A stretch of 7,053 nucleotides of DNA from Deltaproteobacteria bacterium (lineage in GTDB: Bacteria; Desulfobacterota; Binatia; UBA9968): positions 1-7,053 of the forward strand of contig VBKX01000526.1 of assembly GCA_005879435.1 (NCBI GenBank). The letters are read 5' to 3'. Positions 1-6,022 of the stretch are shown here, piece by piece. The translations under genes were made by a program, and so were the position numbers. The stretch's first letter is position 1; every line of letters starts with the position of its first letter. The notes beneath the pieces are model-generated. The model was not told the origin of the DNA and searched no databases. It saw only the letters and a program-made list of their open reading frames with translations.

Positions 1-12
1 AGCAATGTGTCT

Positions 13-552
13 TTACGGAAGGAGCACAAAGTCGTCGTAGTCCGGTGCTGCGACGCTGTTGGTAGAGTCGGAACTGGTCAGGATACCAATGCCCTGGCAT
101 TGTCCGGGCTTGGCGCCGAAAAATTTCCGGTAATAGGCAAGGAAGTTGACCCTCCATCGTACCACTTGTTTTTTGTCAGGCTCACCGTTGCGCAACGTGG
201 CAACTCTGCTGCGGCTGTAAAGCGGATTGGTAAAGCATGAGCCGGCCGGCAACGACGCACTCCAGATGTATTTGATCACTCGCGGCCAATATTGCTTGTC
301 GAATAAGACGTAAACCTGGGCGGCAGCATCGTGTTTTCCACCGAACGCTCATCGGCGCCCGCTGGAACTGATGAACACGCCAGCGCCAAGAGAGCCGCCG
401 TAGCTTTTGCGCATCAAGGACATATACTCCAATCCGATCTGAACGGCCTGCTTTTTTGCATGCGAGCGCAGGAACCGGTTACTGTTTTCCGCTTCGATTC
501 GATAAGTTTTCCGCGCTTAGCCGGTTCGACTTTTCCACTTAAGTGTTCCAAA
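13..552 (-). pseudogene. Decayed DUF3047-type protein gene (three frameshifts plus a stop)
   Basis: Function is unknown; the family is recognised from memory as DUF3047, usually an exported protein of roughly 230-280 residues. Read on the minus strand, conserved pieces appear in order in different frames: WKSRTG (540-520), then a TAA at 519-517, then ARKTYRIEAENSNRFLRSHA and QIGLEYMS (516-418), then DAQKLRRLSWRWRVHQF (415-365), then PAGADERSVENT (365-331), then DAAAQVYVLFD, VIKYIWSASLPAG and the C-terminal end GILTSSDSTNS...DYDDFVLLP (330-16), with TAA at 15-13. Each frame change is equivalent to losing one base. The last piece alone is open from a TGA at 351-349, and any start taken within it (GTG at 279-277) sits inside the domain, so it is not a true start. 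No signal peptide or start codon could be found upstream of about 552. The gene is divergent from the phosphatase at 778. The order and spacing of the pieces make the identification strong; whether the lesions are real or sequencing errors is open. Confidence 0.72.
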
Positions 553-766
553 GCGGGGCGCGGCGCGACAAGAGTAATAAACCTTAGACCAGAAAAACAA
601 TCTCCGTATGCTTTCCAGGTGTTATTAGCTGTTAGCGTGGCATTAAGAGTTCTTGACGGATGCCGCCCGACTTATGCTTTTAACAGTCTTTTCACAAACT
701 GTTCATTCGTCATTCACCTCAGGAAGTTTAAGCTTTCATCCATAGGCGACATAATAGAAATACGAA

Positions 767-773
767 CGGAGAA
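767..773 (+). promoter_or_regulatory. Ribosome binding site deciding the start of the 778 gene
   Basis: CGGAGAA, with GGAG at 768-771, lies six bases before ATG 778. The frame stays open upstream to 331, but that extension overlaps the decayed divergent gene, has no Shine-Dalgarno sequence and would bury the signal peptide. This site therefore fixes the start at 778. Confidence 0.6.
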
Positions 774-777
774 TCGC

Positions 778-2655
778 ATGGATCCATTGATGCGCAAATG
801 TCAGCTGGCGATTTTGTTTATGCTATTTTTTCTGATCGAGTTCGCAGGCGCGCCGGCTTGGGCGCAGGGGCCACATAATTTGATTTTGTTTATCCCGGAC
901 GGTTTGCGTCCGGGAAGTGTGAATCCAGCCACCACTCCGACGCTCGCGCGCGTGCGTGATCAAGGAGTGGAATTCACCAATAGCCACTCAGTGTTTCCGA
1001 CCTTGACGATGGTTAATTCGGCAGCCATGGGAACCGGGCATTTCCCCGGCGATACGGGTAACTTTGGCAATACCATTTACACTGGTTTTCCAGTGGCAAG
1101 CGCGAATGCCAGCGTGGTTCCGATGGTTGAGAACGATGCGATTCTCGGCGAAATCAATGCTCATTTCGGTGGAAATTACCTGAACGAAGAAACCTTGCTT
1201 GCTGCGGCTCGCAAAGTGGGATTCTTGACGGCAGCGGTAGGTAAAGTCGGCCCTGCGGCGATTTATGACGTGAGCGAACGATCGGGCGAACAGACGATTG
1301 TAATCGACGATCTCACCGGCCGACCTGGAGGTCTTCCGGTCAGCACTACCATGCTCGACGCGCTCCAAGCGGCCATGTTACCTAACCAAGCTCCGGCTCG
1401 AGGTGATAATAGCAAAGTCGGTGACGCGAAAACTCCTGGGACAAACGCGGCAAATATTGTTCAGCAGCGCTACTTCGCCGATGTCACGACGAAATCAATA
1501 TTGCCGATGTTCAAAGCGGCGGGAAAGCCATTTGTGCTGGTATTCTGGTCGCGCGATCCGGACGGCACGCAACATAACCAGGGAGATAGCTTGAATCAGC
1601 TCGTGCCCGGAATCAACGGTCCGACATCGCAAGCCGCAGTTAAAAACGCCGATGATAACTTGGCCGCGATTCTAAATACTCTTAAAGCCATTGGGCTCGC
1701 CGCGACGACCGATGTGATTGTTGCTGCTGATCATGGCTTTTCGACGATTTCCAAAGACAGTCAAACCAGCGCGGCATCCAAGATCAATTACCAGGATGTC
1801 CCGTCAGGCCAGCTGCCGCCTGGTTTTGTCGCCATCGACATCGCCAAGAGGCTTAGTTTTCCGCTTTTCGATTCCGACGCGAAGTCTGCGCCGATCGATT
1901 TCAACGCCGGTCAACATCCGAGCAAAGGCAACGGTCTCATCGGCGCTGATCCATTGTCGCCCGACGTTGTTGTTGCCGCCAACGGCGGCGCGGATCTGGT
2001 TTATTTGCCCAAACCAAACGCCAAAGAATTGGTTGGCCAAATTGTCGACATGCTGCTCGGACAAGATTACGTCAGCGGCTTGTTTGTCGACGACTCGCTC
2101 GGCAGCGTACCGGGAACTTTGCCGTTGAGCTCGATCAATTTCAAAGGTTCCGCAATAACTCCGCTGCCCGCGATCGTCATCAACTTTCGTTCCTTTGCGG
2201 CGGGTTGCGGCGAGCCTTTGATGTGCGGCGTAACAGTTGCGGACCACACGCTGCAACAGGGGCAAGGCATGCACGGTAGCTTTAGCCGGGCCGACACGAG
2301 TAACTTCATGGCTGCCATCGGTCCGAGTTTTCGCTTGAGGTTTGTGAATCCAGCGCCTGCCAGTAATGCCGATATCGGTATGACGGCTGCGTATATCCTC
2401 CGGTTGGAACTCCCAAAGAAAGGCAGCCTCGTCGGCCGAATTCTCTCCGAGACGCTCAAGGACGGCGCAAGAGATTTGCCTAGAATTAAGCACTTAACGC
2501 GGATCTCCTCGGCGGCTGCCAACGGACTCCAGACCGTCTTGCAACTTCAAATCGTCGGCGACAATATGTATTTCGACGCCGCCGGGTTTCCCGGTCGCAC
2601 CGTGGGATTGATGCAACCAGCCAAAAAAACCAACGGGGTGAAAAAGCCAACCTGA
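778..2655 (+). CDS. Secreted alkaline phosphatase superfamily protein, phosphodiesterase / nucleotide pyrophosphatase type
   Basis: A 625-residue enzyme predicted to hydrolyse phosphate mono- or diesters outside the cytoplasm with two bound metal ions; the substrate cannot be read from sequence. Residues 6-29 form a signal peptide (basic MRK, hydrophobic core, AWA before Q30). The domain starts at NLILFIPDG, where Asp41 is a metal ligand. FPTLTMVN supplies the predicted nucleophile Thr77 and Asn80, matching FPxxTxxN of nucleotide pyrophosphatases. DPDGTQH gives Asp262 and His266 with the family's four-residue spacing; VAADHGF gives Asp318 and His319; GMHGSF gives His499, followed by the usual GPSF. 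All seven expected positions are present and the frame is intact, unlike its neighbours. It stands 191 bases upstream of ppk in the same direction, so co-transcription is possible but unproven. The start at 778 is chosen for its ribosome site and signal peptide; Met5 at 790 is an alternative. Confidence 0.88.
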   Translation: MDPLMRKCQLAILFMLFFLIEFAGAPAWAQGPHNLILFIPDGLRPGSVNPATTPTLARVRDQGVEFTNSHSVFPTLTMVNSAAMGTGHFPGDTGNFGNTIYTGFPVASANASVVPMVENDAILGEINAHFGGNYLNEETLLAAARKVGFLTAAVGKVGPAAIYDVSERSGEQTIVIDDLTGRPGGLPVSTTMLDALQAAMLPNQAPARGDNSKVGDAKTPGTNAANIVQQRYFADVTTKSILPMFKAAGKPFVLVFWSRDPDGTQHNQGDSLNQLVPGINGPTSQAAVKNADDNLAAILNTLKAIGLAATTDVIVAADHGFSTISKDSQTSAASKINYQDVPSGQLPPGFVAIDIAKRLSFPLFDSDAKSAPIDFNAGQHPSKGNGLIGADPLSPDVVVAANGGADLVYLPKPNAKELVGQIVDMLLGQDYVSGLFVDDSLGSVPGTLPLSSINFKGSAITPLPAIVINFRSFAAGCGEPLMCGVTVADHTLQQGQGMHGSFSRADTSNFMAAIGPSFRLRFVNPAPASNADIGMTAAYILRLELPKKGSLVGRILSETLKDGARDLPRIKHLTRISSAAANGLQTVLQLQIVGDNMYFDAAGFPGRTVGLMQPAKKTNGVKKPT

Positions 2656-2748
2656 ATGTCCTGCTAATTTGCCTGCACCCGCGTTTTTAAGGGCGTTCTC
2701 GTGCACACCATCCATTTAACAAAAAGTTCATATTTTCGTAACACTCTA

Positions 2749-2780
2749 CTCGACGTCGAGCGCTAGAAGGGCTAGTCGCT
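2749..2780 (+). promoter_or_regulatory. Palindrome and adjoining hairpin in the ppk leader
   Basis: CTCGACGTCGAG at 2749-2760 is a perfect 12-base palindrome. It runs directly into a hairpin in which AGCGCTAG (2759-2766) pairs with CTAG-T-CGCT (2772-2780), with one bulged T and an AAGGG loop. Both lie 67-98 bases before the ppk start. No T-run follows, so this is not a terminator. It could be an operator or leader structure; a palindrome of this length is expected about once or twice by chance in a window this size. Confidence 0.25.
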
Positions 2781-2831
2781 GACCGGAAGCGTAGCGTCAA
2801 ATGTTTTTCGGTGTGCTTGGCTGCGGCGACT

Positions 2832-2837
2832 AGGAAG
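2832..2837 (+). promoter_or_regulatory. Ribosome binding site for ppk
   Basis: AGGAAG lies nine bases before ATG 2847. It selects this start over the in-frame ATG at 2811, which has no Shine-Dalgarno sequence and would add 12 residues not typical of the family. PPK1 proteins commonly begin just before the INRELSWLEFN motif, as this start gives. Confidence 0.55.
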
Positions 2838-2846
2838 CCGGTTCTT

Positions 2847-4448
2847 ATGGATGCGAATGCTTATATCAATCGTGAATTGTCCTGGTTGGAATTTAACCGC
2901 CGCGTTCTCGAAGAAGCGAAGGACGAAACCGTTCCGTTGCTGGAGCGGGTGAAGTTTCTCGCCATCTTCAGCTCGAACCTGGATGAGTTTTTCATGGTCC
3001 GCGTGGCGCGGCTCAAGAGGATGATCTTGGACGGTGACCAAAGCGTCGATCCCGACGGTTTGACGCCGGATGAAACTTTGTCTGCCGTCTCTAAACGAGT
3101 CCACGAATTGGCCGAAGAACAACACCATTGTTTCCTGCACACGATCATGCCGCAACTGACCAAGGAAGGAATCCATCTGGTTCACCCGGACGAGATGAGC
3201 GGCGAGCAAGAGCGGTTTTTGGAGGAATACTTTCACCGCACGCTGTATCCCATCGTGACGCCCTTGGCCATCGATCCCGGTCATCCTTTTCCTTACCTGG
3301 CCAATCGGTCTTTATGTTTGGTCGTGTCCTTGCGCGCAACCGGTGCGTCGCGATTGCCGCACACGGATCTGTCGATCGTCCATATACCCGCCCAAGTCGC
3401 GCCGCGCTTCATTCCTCTTCCGGCCCGGGATGGCCAGCACGCCTTCATGCTGCTCGAAGATGTCTTGGGTCACTACTTGCCGCGGCTCTATCACGGGTTC
3501 GAAATTGTTTCTTGTCACGCCATTCGGGTGACCCGCGACGCCGATTTCGGCATCGCGCGCCGAGATGAAGATCTGTTGATGACGATTGAGCAGGGGATCC
3601 GTGACCGGCGCATGGGTGTCGCGGTCCGGCTGCAATATGATCCGGCGTTGCCAAAGGAAATCGTCGCCCAGCTGGTCGAAGAATTGGAGCTTGGAATCGA
3701 AGATCTTTACCCGGGGGCCGGCTTTACAGCGTTCACCGACTTATTTCAACTCTACGCCGCGGTGAATGTGCCTAGATTGAAAGATCGGCCGCGCGTGGCG
3801 CTCTCCGTGCCGGCTTTAGAGGACGCGCCGGATATCTGGAGCGCGATGCGCAGCGGCGACGTCTTGGTGTTTCATCCCTATCAGACCTTCGATGCGGTCA
3901 CTCGTTTCGTCGAAGAAGCAGCCAAGGACCCGAAAGTTCTCGCGATCAAGATGACGCTCTATCGCGTCAGCGCCTCGTCCCCGATCGCCCAAGCGTTGGC
4001 CCGCGCCGCGGAAGCAGGCAAGGAAGTGTCTGTTCTAGTCGAGCTGCAAGCGCGCTTCGACGAGGAAGCCAACATCACCTGGGCGCGCGCTTTGGAAAAA
4101 GTTGGCGCCCATGTCGTCTACGGCATGGTCGGGTATAAGACCCACTGCAAAATCTGTCTCGTGGTGCGCCAGGAAGCTGACGACATTCGACGTTATTGCC
4201 ACCTCGCCACCGGGAATTACAATGTTCGTACGGCCGGCGTCTACAGCGATCTCGGTCTTTTCACTTGCCGCGATGCTTTCGGCCAGGACTTGACTGAACT
4301 TTTCAACTTACTCACCGGCTACACCCGTCCGCACAAATTCAATCATCTCCTGCTGGCGCCGGTCGCGCTGAGCAGTTCTTGGCGCGGATCCGAAAGGAGG
4401 CAGATCACGCCCGCACCGGACAACCTGCGAGCATCATCGCCAAGGTGA
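2847..4448 (+). CDS. ppk: ppk 5' open piece (N-terminal three quarters of PPK1)
   Basis: This is the longest uninterrupted part of the broken ppk, 533 codons. Residues 1-508 align with PPK1 and contain both catalytic histidines; the last 25 residues, from SSSWRGSE onward, are out-of-frame readthrough unlike any PPK1. As translated it would lack the C-terminal domain holding RGMCSL and the YLEH histidine, so it is unlikely to be an active kinase if the frameshift is real. Confidence 0.75.
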   Translation: MDANAYINRELSWLEFNRRVLEEAKDETVPLLERVKFLAIFSSNLDEFFMVRVARLKRMILDGDQSVDPDGLTPDETLSAVSKRVHELAEEQHHCFLHTIMPQLTKEGIHLVHPDEMSGEQERFLEEYFHRTLYPIVTPLAIDPGHPFPYLANRSLCLVVSLRATGASRLPHTDLSIVHIPAQVAPRFIPLPARDGQHAFMLLEDVLGHYLPRLYHGFEIVSCHAIRVTRDADFGIARRDEDLLMTIEQGIRDRRMGVAVRLQYDPALPKEIVAQLVEELELGIEDLYPGAGFTAFTDLFQLYAAVNVPRLKDRPRVALSVPALEDAPDIWSAMRSGDVLVFHPYQTFDAVTRFVEEAAKDPKVLAIKMTLYRVSASSPIAQALARAAEAGKEVSVLVELQARFDEEANITWARALEKVGAHVVYGMVGYKTHCKICLVVRQEADDIRRYCHLATGNYNVRTAGVYSDLGLFTCRDAFGQDLTELFNLLTGYTRPHKFNHLLLAPVALSSSWRGSERRQITPAPDNLRASSPR

Positions 4449-4833
4449 ATAGCCTGATCGATCCGGCCGTGATCGATGAACTTTATATGGCAAGCCAAGC
4501 CGGTGTGCAGATTGAACTGCTCGTGCGCGGCATGTGCAGTTTGCGGCCGGGACTGCCCGGAATCTCAGAACGTATCCGCGTACTTTCCATCGTTGATCGT
4601 TACCTCGAACACGCCCGGATCTTTTATTTTCAGAACGGCGGCGAGCCAATTTTTCTGTTAGCCTCGGCTGATTGGATGCAGCGCAATTTCGACCAACGCG
4701 TGGAGATCGCTTTTCCGATTCTCGATCCCGTACTGTGCACCCGGATGGGAGTTATCTACGCACGCCAACCGATGGCGGCGGCCCTCTGCGATCTCAAGAT
4801 CGATTATACGAATTGGCCGCCTCCGCAACCTAG
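2847..4833 (+). pseudogene. ppk: Polyphosphate kinase 1, disrupted by two lesions
   Basis: PPK1 reversibly moves the terminal phosphate of ATP onto inorganic polyphosphate. The N-terminal signature INRELSWLEFNRRVLEEA and SSNLDEFFMVRVARLK is intact. The catalytic histidines are His433 (YKTHCK) and His452 (CHLATGNYN), 19 residues apart as in the E. coli enzyme (His435/His454); the common GTGNYN is ATGNYN here. TLYRV, ARFDEEANI, LLVRGMCSL and SIVDRYLEH carry other family active-site residues. The reading frame breaks twice. At 4368-4372 it moves by -1: LLLAPVAL must join EQFLARIRKEA. At about 4729, after FPILDP, it moves by -1 again and roughly 20-25 family-conserved residues are absent, after which HPDGSY, PLRSQDRLYELAA and a TAG (4831-4833) appear in the third frame. 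With the missing stretch restored the product would be about 685 residues, normal for PPK1. Identity is very secure; whether the breaks are biological or technical is not. Confidence 0.85.
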
Positions 4834-4933
4834 GAGGCCGTCTGCTCAACAACCATCGTCAATCAACCACGAGCTAATTATTATCGATCTCGAAGATCGT
4901 CGTAGTGTCACTTACCTCGTGGAAGACCACTAG
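4370..4933 (+). CDS. ppk: ppk 3' open piece (C-terminal domain, second frame)
   Basis: This is the second-frame continuation of ppk. From EQFLARIRKEA at 4370 to FPILDP at 4729 it matches the PPK1 C-terminal domain closely (IIAKVNSLIDP, ELLVRGMCSLRPG, YLEHARIFYF, SADWMQRN). After 4729 the frame to the TAG at 4931-4933 encodes residues unlike PPK1, because the genuine tail has moved to the third frame and ends at 4833. No ribosome binding site precedes this piece (possible in-frame starts include TTG 4379 and ATG 4487), so it is not an independent gene. Confidence 0.6.
   Translation, partial: EQFLARIRKEADHARTGQPASIIAKVNSLIDPAVIDELYMASQAGVQIELLVRGMCSLRPGLPGISERIRVLSIVDRYLEHARIFYFQNGGEPIFLLASADWMQRNFDQRVEIAFPILDPVLCTRMGVIYARQPMAAALCDLKIDYTNWPPPQPRRPSAQQPSSINHELIIIDLEDRRSVTYLVEDH
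4866..4921. repeat. Nested inverted repeats after ppk
   Basis: CCACGAG (4866-4872) pairs with CTCGTGG (4915-4921), enclosing a tight hairpin CGATCT-CGA-AGATCG (4884-4898). Together they could fold as a closed stem with an internal arm. No T-run follows. At 56 bases, with no anticodon or T arm, it is not a tRNA. The role is unknown. Confidence 0.35.
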
Positions 4934-4948
4934 CATACTTTTCCGTTC

Positions 4949-4965
4949 GGACTGTCGTCCTTTTT
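4949..4965 (+). terminator. Weak candidate terminator after ppk
   Basis: GGAC-TGTC-GTCC followed at once by TTTTT. The stem is only four base pairs, which is short for an intrinsic terminator, but the location between convergent genes and the immediate T-run fit the end of the ppk transcript. Confidence 0.35.
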
Positions 4966-5154
4966 AATAACATAAGACCTTGCATCGATATCGAGTTCCT
5001 TGGCGCCACTCGTCAAAAGCCGTCAACGCGAGACCTTGCGCTGGGCCTCTGGAATGATCCGGCGCAACCACATTTGACGACCTTCGCCATTGAATGGCCG
5101 CGAGTCTGAAGAGCTACGGTTAACAGTAAATGAACAAATGATTAAGAATCGGTA

Positions 5155-5170
5155 AATCGCCGTCGCGATT
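5155..5170 (-). terminator. Weak candidate terminator for the small minus-strand gene
   Basis: AATCGC (5155-5160) pairs perfectly with GCGATT (5165-5170) around a CGTC loop, about 50 bases past the stop of the minus-strand gene at 5220. On that strand the hairpin is followed by a T-rich but interrupted sequence (TTACCGATTCTTAATC), so termination is only plausible. Confidence 0.25.
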
Positions 5171-5219
5171 CAACTCAACAAAGATCGTGCTCCGCTGCGT
5201 CGAATCTTCGCGAGGGTCA

Positions 5220-5588
5220 TTACTCGTGCGACAGGGATTGGAGCGGAAGCGGCGATGATCGATTGTCAAGTTTCCGACTGGGAGTTCGTTTCACCGGAAA
5301 TTTCTGTAGATCTTTCCGAATTCTCTCGGGACTCAAGTCCAGCATGATGCAGATCGTCTCAAAGGAGAACAGGCGCTCCGTATGTTCTTCGAAAAACCAA
5401 CGCTCAGCCTCCTTGAAGAAAGAGTTGCCCGAGAGGAAATGTTTTCTATATGTCGCAATAGCGTCCTTCAAAACCGCCAGTAACAACTCCTTTTCCGGTT
5501 GCGAATATCGCCACCGAGACGGGGCATCGTCGTTTAGCGCCGGCACCTCGTCCGGCGCAAAGGATTGCAGGGAAAACCTTTGTTCCAT
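5220..5588 (-). CDS. Conserved-looking 122-residue protein of unknown function
   Basis: A small soluble protein with no signal peptide or membrane span. The start at 5588 has a strong ribosome site, GGAAGGA, seven bases upstream; the open frame extends back to 5693 but without such a site. Residues 1-30 are variable-looking. Residues 31-95 are a compact helical domain rich in aromatic and charged residues: PEKELLLAVLKDAI, FFKEAERWFFEE, then LFSFETICIMLDLSPERIRK. The last part resembles a helix-turn-helix, and the whole recalls a family of short uncharacterised proteins seen in many delta-proteobacterial and metagenomic genomes, cited from memory. The tail (96-122) is basic and serine/proline-rich. 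DNA or RNA binding is an inference from the helix pair and basic tail, not shown. It converges on ppk and its frame is intact. Confidence 0.72.
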   Translation of the reverse strand: MEQRFSLQSFAPDEVPALNDDAPSRWRYSQPEKELLLAVLKDAIATYRKHFLSGNSFFKEAERWFFEEHTERLFSFETICIMLDLSPERIRKDLQKFPVKRTPSRKLDNRSSPLPLQSLSHE

Positions 5589-5669
5589 CGAAATATCCTT
5601 CCGTCTTGAATTCGAAGTGATCCGACGTTTTGACTTTTCGCCTTCGTTGATTGCCCGACAGAATTGCCC

Positions 5670-5681
5670 CCTTACGTAAGG
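5670..5681. promoter_or_regulatory. Perfect palindrome upstream of the 122-residue gene
   Basis: CCTTACGTAAGG is a 12-base perfect palindrome 82 bases before the start at 5588, a position suited to an operator. Such a palindrome is expected once or twice by chance in a sequence of this length, so support is weak. Confidence 0.2.
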
Positions 5682-5934
5682 ACTCTGTTGCAATTTTGTG
5701 AAGCGATCGTGAAGAAGAGTGTCCCGTCGCTTCAGCTGTTTCCAGGTAAACGGTCGGTCTGCACATTGGTGTTGCGGTGGTCACTCCCGTGGTGAACGAG
5801 TTCGAACTGCGCAGCAAACCCATCCGTGTCGCCGTTTACGGCCGACGATAAAGCGAGAAATATCTTCTACCGAGCTACGGACGCACGCCGACTTAGTTCA
5901 TCAGCTCTTTACCGATATTTTTCCGAACTGTCAT

Positions 5935-5951
5935 CGCGGCTTAAAGCCGCG
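5935..5951. repeat. REP-like perfect inverted repeat
   Basis: CGCGGCTT-A-AAGCCGCG: eight-base arms around a single central A, able to form a GC-rich hairpin with a TTAAA loop. It sits in non-coding sequence and no T-run follows, so it is more like a repetitive extragenic palindrome than a terminator. Only one copy occurs in this window, so its repetitive nature is an inference. Confidence 0.5.
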
Positions 5952-6006
5952 GGCGTAGCGTGTTGTCGTTTCGAGGTGAACCCATCAAGCCGCAACAGGA
6001 ATTCAC

Positions 6007-6015
6007 AAAAGGAGG
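6007..6015 (+). promoter_or_regulatory. Near-ideal ribosome binding site before 6023
   Basis: AAAAGGAGG ends seven bases before ATG 6023. It is the strongest Shine-Dalgarno sequence in the window and shows that a gene was, or is, translated from 6023 even though its frame breaks after about 14 codons. Confidence 0.65.
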
Positions 6016-6022
6016 AATTATC

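Larger units (their letters stand above)
4834..5219. other. Gene-poor stretch between ppk and the convergent small gene
   Basis: About 386 bases follow the ppk stop at 4833. The first 100 are only the out-of-frame overrun of the ppk piece. They contain a nested inverted repeat (4866-4921) and a short hairpin with a T-run (4949-4965). The remainder holds only short interrupted frames, the most protein-like being minus-strand remnants that end at 4931. I find no start with a ribosome site and no RNA gene. Confidence 0.5.
5589..6022. other. 434-base stretch without a convincing gene
   Basis: This is the upstream region of the minus-strand 122-residue gene and of the small exported-protein gene at 6023, which point away from each other. 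It contains a perfect palindrome CCTTACGTAAGG at 5670-5681, the REP-like inverted repeat at 5935-5951, and short open frames lacking ribosome sites. One of these, around 5763-5850, reads NEFELRSKPIRVAVYG, which looks protein-like but has no upstream start. Promoters for both flanking genes should lie here, but no clear -35/-10 pair stands out. Confidence 0.5.

Noticed and set aside
653..683. TTGACG as a -35 box upstream of 778
   Set aside because: No acceptable -10 hexamer at 16-18 bases spacing; TATGCT is 14 and TTTTAA 19 bases away.
697..720. Possible Pho box upstream of 778 (CTGTTCATTCGTCATTCACC)
   Set aside because: Repeat unit and spacing (8 instead of 11 bases) do not match the PhoB consensus.
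331..777. In-frame 5' extension of the phosphatase gene (149 extra codons from a GTG at 331)
   Set aside because: It overlaps the decayed divergent DUF3047 gene, has no ribosome site and would place a clear signal peptide in the middle of the protein.
1804..2493. Long minus-strand frame inside the phosphatase gene
   Set aside because: It is a shadow of a fully motif-supported gene on the other strand; its translation is low-complexity and has no domain or ribosome site.
2674..2704. GCAC...GTGC pairing after the first phosphatase gene as a terminator
   Set aside because: Only four outer pairs and no T-run on the 3' side.
2716..2744. TTAACA-17-TAACAC as a ppk promoter
   Set aside because: The -10 element matches only three of six consensus positions, so it is not distinguishable from chance.
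2811..2846. Upstream ATG for ppk
   Set aside because: No Shine-Dalgarno sequence; the 12 extra residues are not typical of PPK1, while 2847 has AGGAAG at proper distance.
4362..4380. Programmed ribosomal frameshift in ppk
   Set aside because: No slippery heptamer or downstream structure is evident at GCGCTGAGCAG, PPK1 is not known to use one, and a second lesion follows.
4866..4921. tRNA with a seven-pair acceptor stem
   Set aside because: Only 56 bases long, with no anticodon arm, no T-arm motif and no CCA-ready 3' end.
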